DNA of 12,700 nucleotides from an uncultured Mycoplasmatota bacterium (GTDB lineage Bacteria > Bacillota_I > Bacilli_A > RF39 > UBA660). Below are positions 10,654 to 12,700 of this stretch, piece after piece (the first letter of the stretch is position 1; the number at the start of each line of letters is the position of its first letter). The notes under the pieces are model-generated. The model ran no database searches. It was not told the origin of the DNA and was given only the letters and a program-made list of their open reading frames with translations. Location of the stretch: positions 1 through 12,700 of the forward strand of contig USET01000018.1 in assembly GCA_900553765.1 (NCBI GenBank), given 5' to 3'. Made by a program: the position numbers and the translations under genes.

Positions 10654-12700
10654 ATGGTAGAATTAAAAAAAGTTCGAAAAGTATATCATTCTAAGAAGGG
10701 ACCAGATACAGAAGCGTTACATAATATCAATGTGACGATGGGAAATCGTGGACTTGTTTTTATCGTTGGAAAGAGTGGAAGTGGGAAATCAACACTATTG
10801 AATTTGTTGGGCGGGTTAGACCTACCTACAGAAGGAAATATCATCGTCGATAAAAAAGATCTGACGAAGTTAAACCCTAGGCAAATGGATGCGTATCGAA
10901 ATTCTTGCGTCGGCTTTATCTTTCAAGAATTTTATATATTAGAAGAATATAATGTGTATGAAAATATTGAGCTAGCACTAAAGTTACAAAGAAAAAAGTA
11001 CGAATTGAATGAGATTGATCAGTTGTTGGAAAAATTAGGAATTGCTGGATTAGGAAAGAGAAAAATTAACGAATTGTCAGGTGGGCAAAAACAACGTGTT
11101 GCAATAGCAAGAGCACTGATCAAAGATCCTTATATGATTTTAGCTGATGAACCAACGGGAAATTTAGATGAAGAATCAAGTGAACAAATTTTTAACATCT
11201 TAAAGACAATAAGCTCCGAAAAGCTCGTCGTAGTAATTTCTCACGATAGAGAGTCTGCAGAAAAATATGCGGATCGTATTATAGAATTGAAAGATGGAGA
11301 TGTCGTATCGGATACAGGAATGGAAGCACAAGAGGATACAGAAAAGGAACATACATTTTACGAATCTAAATTACCAATGTATTATGCGATGAAAATGGCA
11401 CTGAGTAGTATGAAGCAAAAGCCATTAAAATTATTCTTCACAGTGTTTCTCATGATGTTTTCTCTCATTTTTATGGGAATTACATTAAATACGACGATAT
11501 ACGATCGAACACAATTACAAATTAAAGTAATGCAGGATAACAATGATTATGTATATCGATTAAATCAAATGGAATTTCAGGAAAGAGGAAGTATTGAGAC
11601 TTTACCTTTTCCTACGGAAGATAAAAAGAAACTCGAAAATGAGGTTGGATCAAAATTAAATTTATCATATGTCTTATACGATAGAGGAACATATTTATCT
11701 TTCTCATATTCTGAACGTGATGAAAATGATCCATACTTTGTAATCGAACCAACTTATCTAAATTTTATCGAAGTCGAAGATGAACGTGTGATAGGAGATG
11801 TAATAGGAAGATTACCAGAGACACCAAACGAATTGGTGATTCATAAATATTTGGCAGAATATATGATAAAATATGGAGTAAAAGATAGCAAAGGAGAACT
11901 TTATCATCCAAAAGATATTCAAGCATTAGTAAAAGAAGGACGTCAGTTGCAACTCGGGGATAATGTAGTTGTGATCGTAGGAGTCGTGGACGATGACACT
12001 AGTTTTTATGAAAAAGCAAAAAAAGAAGGGAACATGAATGATCGATTCAATATGTATTTGTATGATGAATATGCATGGAAAGGAAGGATCATTTATGGAA
12101 AGAATTTTGTGGAAAATGTAAAGCTACATTCTGATCAAAGTTCTGTTCTTTCTAATTTGATGTTAAATGTACCAATGGTCACTACTTTTGGTTCTCTGGA
12201 AGTCCTTTCAACGCCTTCTTTCATTATTACAAAGGAAGGAATGGTAACAAAGGAAGATTTGGCTGTAGATGAAGTGGTTATTTCAATAGAAGATCTTAGA
12301 AGTTGGATGACCGATTATGATACGCAGTTAAATCAATATCTAAAAGATCATCCAAAGGAATCATACGAAGTTTCTTTGCAAAACTTTCTGGTTCAGTATC
12401 TAAAAAGTCACGAAGATCTATTGAAACTTGAAATAGTAGGAAATCAAAGCCTGGGTTCTTTTGAAGATAGAAATGTAAAAGTTGTTGGCATCTCAATGGA
12501 AGGAAAACGTTATATAGGGACGGAATTATTACAGCTTTATCAACCTAATTTAAAACAAGCATATGAAGCATACGTATATGATTCCAATCCTTCTTCTTTA
12601 GAAAAAACATTTCAAACTTATCCACCAATCGACGAAAAGACGATGACGGGAGTACAGATGATAACGGAACCTCCACATGGTGAAGATGTAAAGTGGCTTT
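10654..12700 (+). CDS. ABC transporter, ATPase fused to FtsX/MacB-type permease (3' partial)
   Basis: Open to the window end with no stop, 682 residues visible; the start follows AGGGAG. Residues 1-225 are an ATPase domain of the LolD/MacB type: Walker A GKSGSGKST (39-47), Q-loop FQEFYILEEYNVYEN (90-104), signature LSGGQKQR (141-148), Walker B ILADEP with GNLD following (162-172) and His197 in VISHD. After a linker, residues about 258-279 form the first membrane segment, and the remaining 400 or so residues are a large, mostly charged outer domain, as in the periplasmic or extracellular domain between the first two segments of MacB-like permeases. Such fused proteins in Firmicutes are tied to peptide or antimicrobial export and resistance, or lipoprotein handling; the substrate is unknown. 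A second copy or further segments would lie past the window. Confidence 0.92.
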   Translation, partial: MVELKKVRKVYHSKKGPDTEALHNINVTMGNRGLVFIVGKSGSGKSTLLNLLGGLDLPTEGNIIVDKKDLTKLNPRQMDAYRNSCVGFIFQEFYILEEYNVYENIELALKLQRKKYELNEIDQLLEKLGIAGLGKRKINELSGGQKQRVAIARALIKDPYMILADEPTGNLDEESSEQIFNILKTISSEKLVVVISHDRESAEKYADRIIELKDGDVVSDTGMEAQEDTEKEHTFYESKLPMYYAMKMALSSMKQKPLKLFFTVFLMMFSLIFMGITLNTTIYDRTQLQIKVMQDNNDYVYRLNQMEFQERGSIETLPFPTEDKKKLENEVGSKLNLSYVLYDRGTYLSFSYSERDENDPYFVIEPTYLNFIEVEDERVIGDVIGRLPETPNELVIHKYLAEYMIKYGVKDSKGELYHPKDIQALVKEGRQLQLGDNVVVIVGVVDDDTSFYEKAKKEGNMNDRFNMYLYDEYAWKGRIIYGKNFVENVKLHSDQSSVLSNLMLNVPMVTTFGSLEVLSTPSFIITKEGMVTKEDLAVDEVVISIEDLRSWMTDYDTQLNQYLKDHPKESYEVSLQNFLVQYLKSHEDLLKLEIVGNQSLGSFEDRNVKVVGISMEGKRYIGTELLQLYQPNLKQAYEAYVYDSNPSSLEKTFQTYPPIDEKTMTGVQMITEPPHGEDVKWL

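Noticed and set aside
1..12700. Recoded TGA (Mollicutes-type code)
   Set aside because: TGA ends the 5314 gene and cotE at the expected family lengths, and tryptophan is encoded by TGG throughout.

Overview
The window is from a low-GC, Gram-positive-type bacterium, most likely a spore-forming member of Bacilli, possibly a gut lineage related to Erysipelotrichales/RF39. Four things point that way: a recognisable CotE spore-coat protein, AT-rich codon use, purine-rich Shine-Dalgarno sites (AGGAGG, GGTGAT), and a surface protein with domains familiar from gut Firmicutes. TGA is used as a stop (for example at the end of cotE, just before a clear terminator), so the code is the standard bacterial one. 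The gut habitat is an inference.

Layout: all genes are on the + strand. Positions 1-1040 hold the 3' part of a PAP2-family membrane phosphatase, a decayed AT-rich stretch and the 3' remnant of a DUF1653 gene. Positions 1086-5278 hold housekeeping and envelope genes: a cysteine desulfurase, a zinc-ribbon membrane protein, a signal-peptide thioredoxin fused to six membrane segments, and a DAACS-family symporter. Positions 5314-5958 encode an unknown cytoplasmic protein. Positions 6011-7705 encode the most striking product, a secreted protein with an almost intact eukaryotic-type ubiquitin domain. Two more membrane-anchored proteins follow, the second a transglutaminase-like protein with a visible Cys-His-Asp triad. 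Then come cotE with a sigma-E-like -10 box, the rpsP-khpA operon, and a 3'-truncated ABC transporter with ATPase and permease in one chain.

The key discovery candidate is the ubiquitin-bearing protein. A signal peptide ends in Ala-Asp-Ala directly before Met-Gln-Ile-Phe-Val-Lys-Thr, so signal-peptidase cleavage would expose a ubiquitin fold with its native Met1. By hand alignment to human ubiquitin from memory, 51 of the first 71 residues are identical and all seven ubiquitin lysines are kept. The C-terminal Gly-Gly is gone, and the chain runs on into a DUF6273-like domain, a repeat-type beta domain, an X2-like domain and a membrane anchor. This looks like a surface-displayed ubiquitin mimic acquired from a eukaryote that cannot be conjugated through its C-terminus. 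It has its own near-consensus promoter and its own terminator.

Most genes are separate, compact transcription units. Terminator hairpins overlap or abut stop codons, and the next promoter follows at once, often as an extended -10 (TGn-TATAAT) with a short leader. The clear exception is rpsP-khpA, which are 2 nt apart. No tRNA, rRNA, CRISPR array or insertion sequence was seen.
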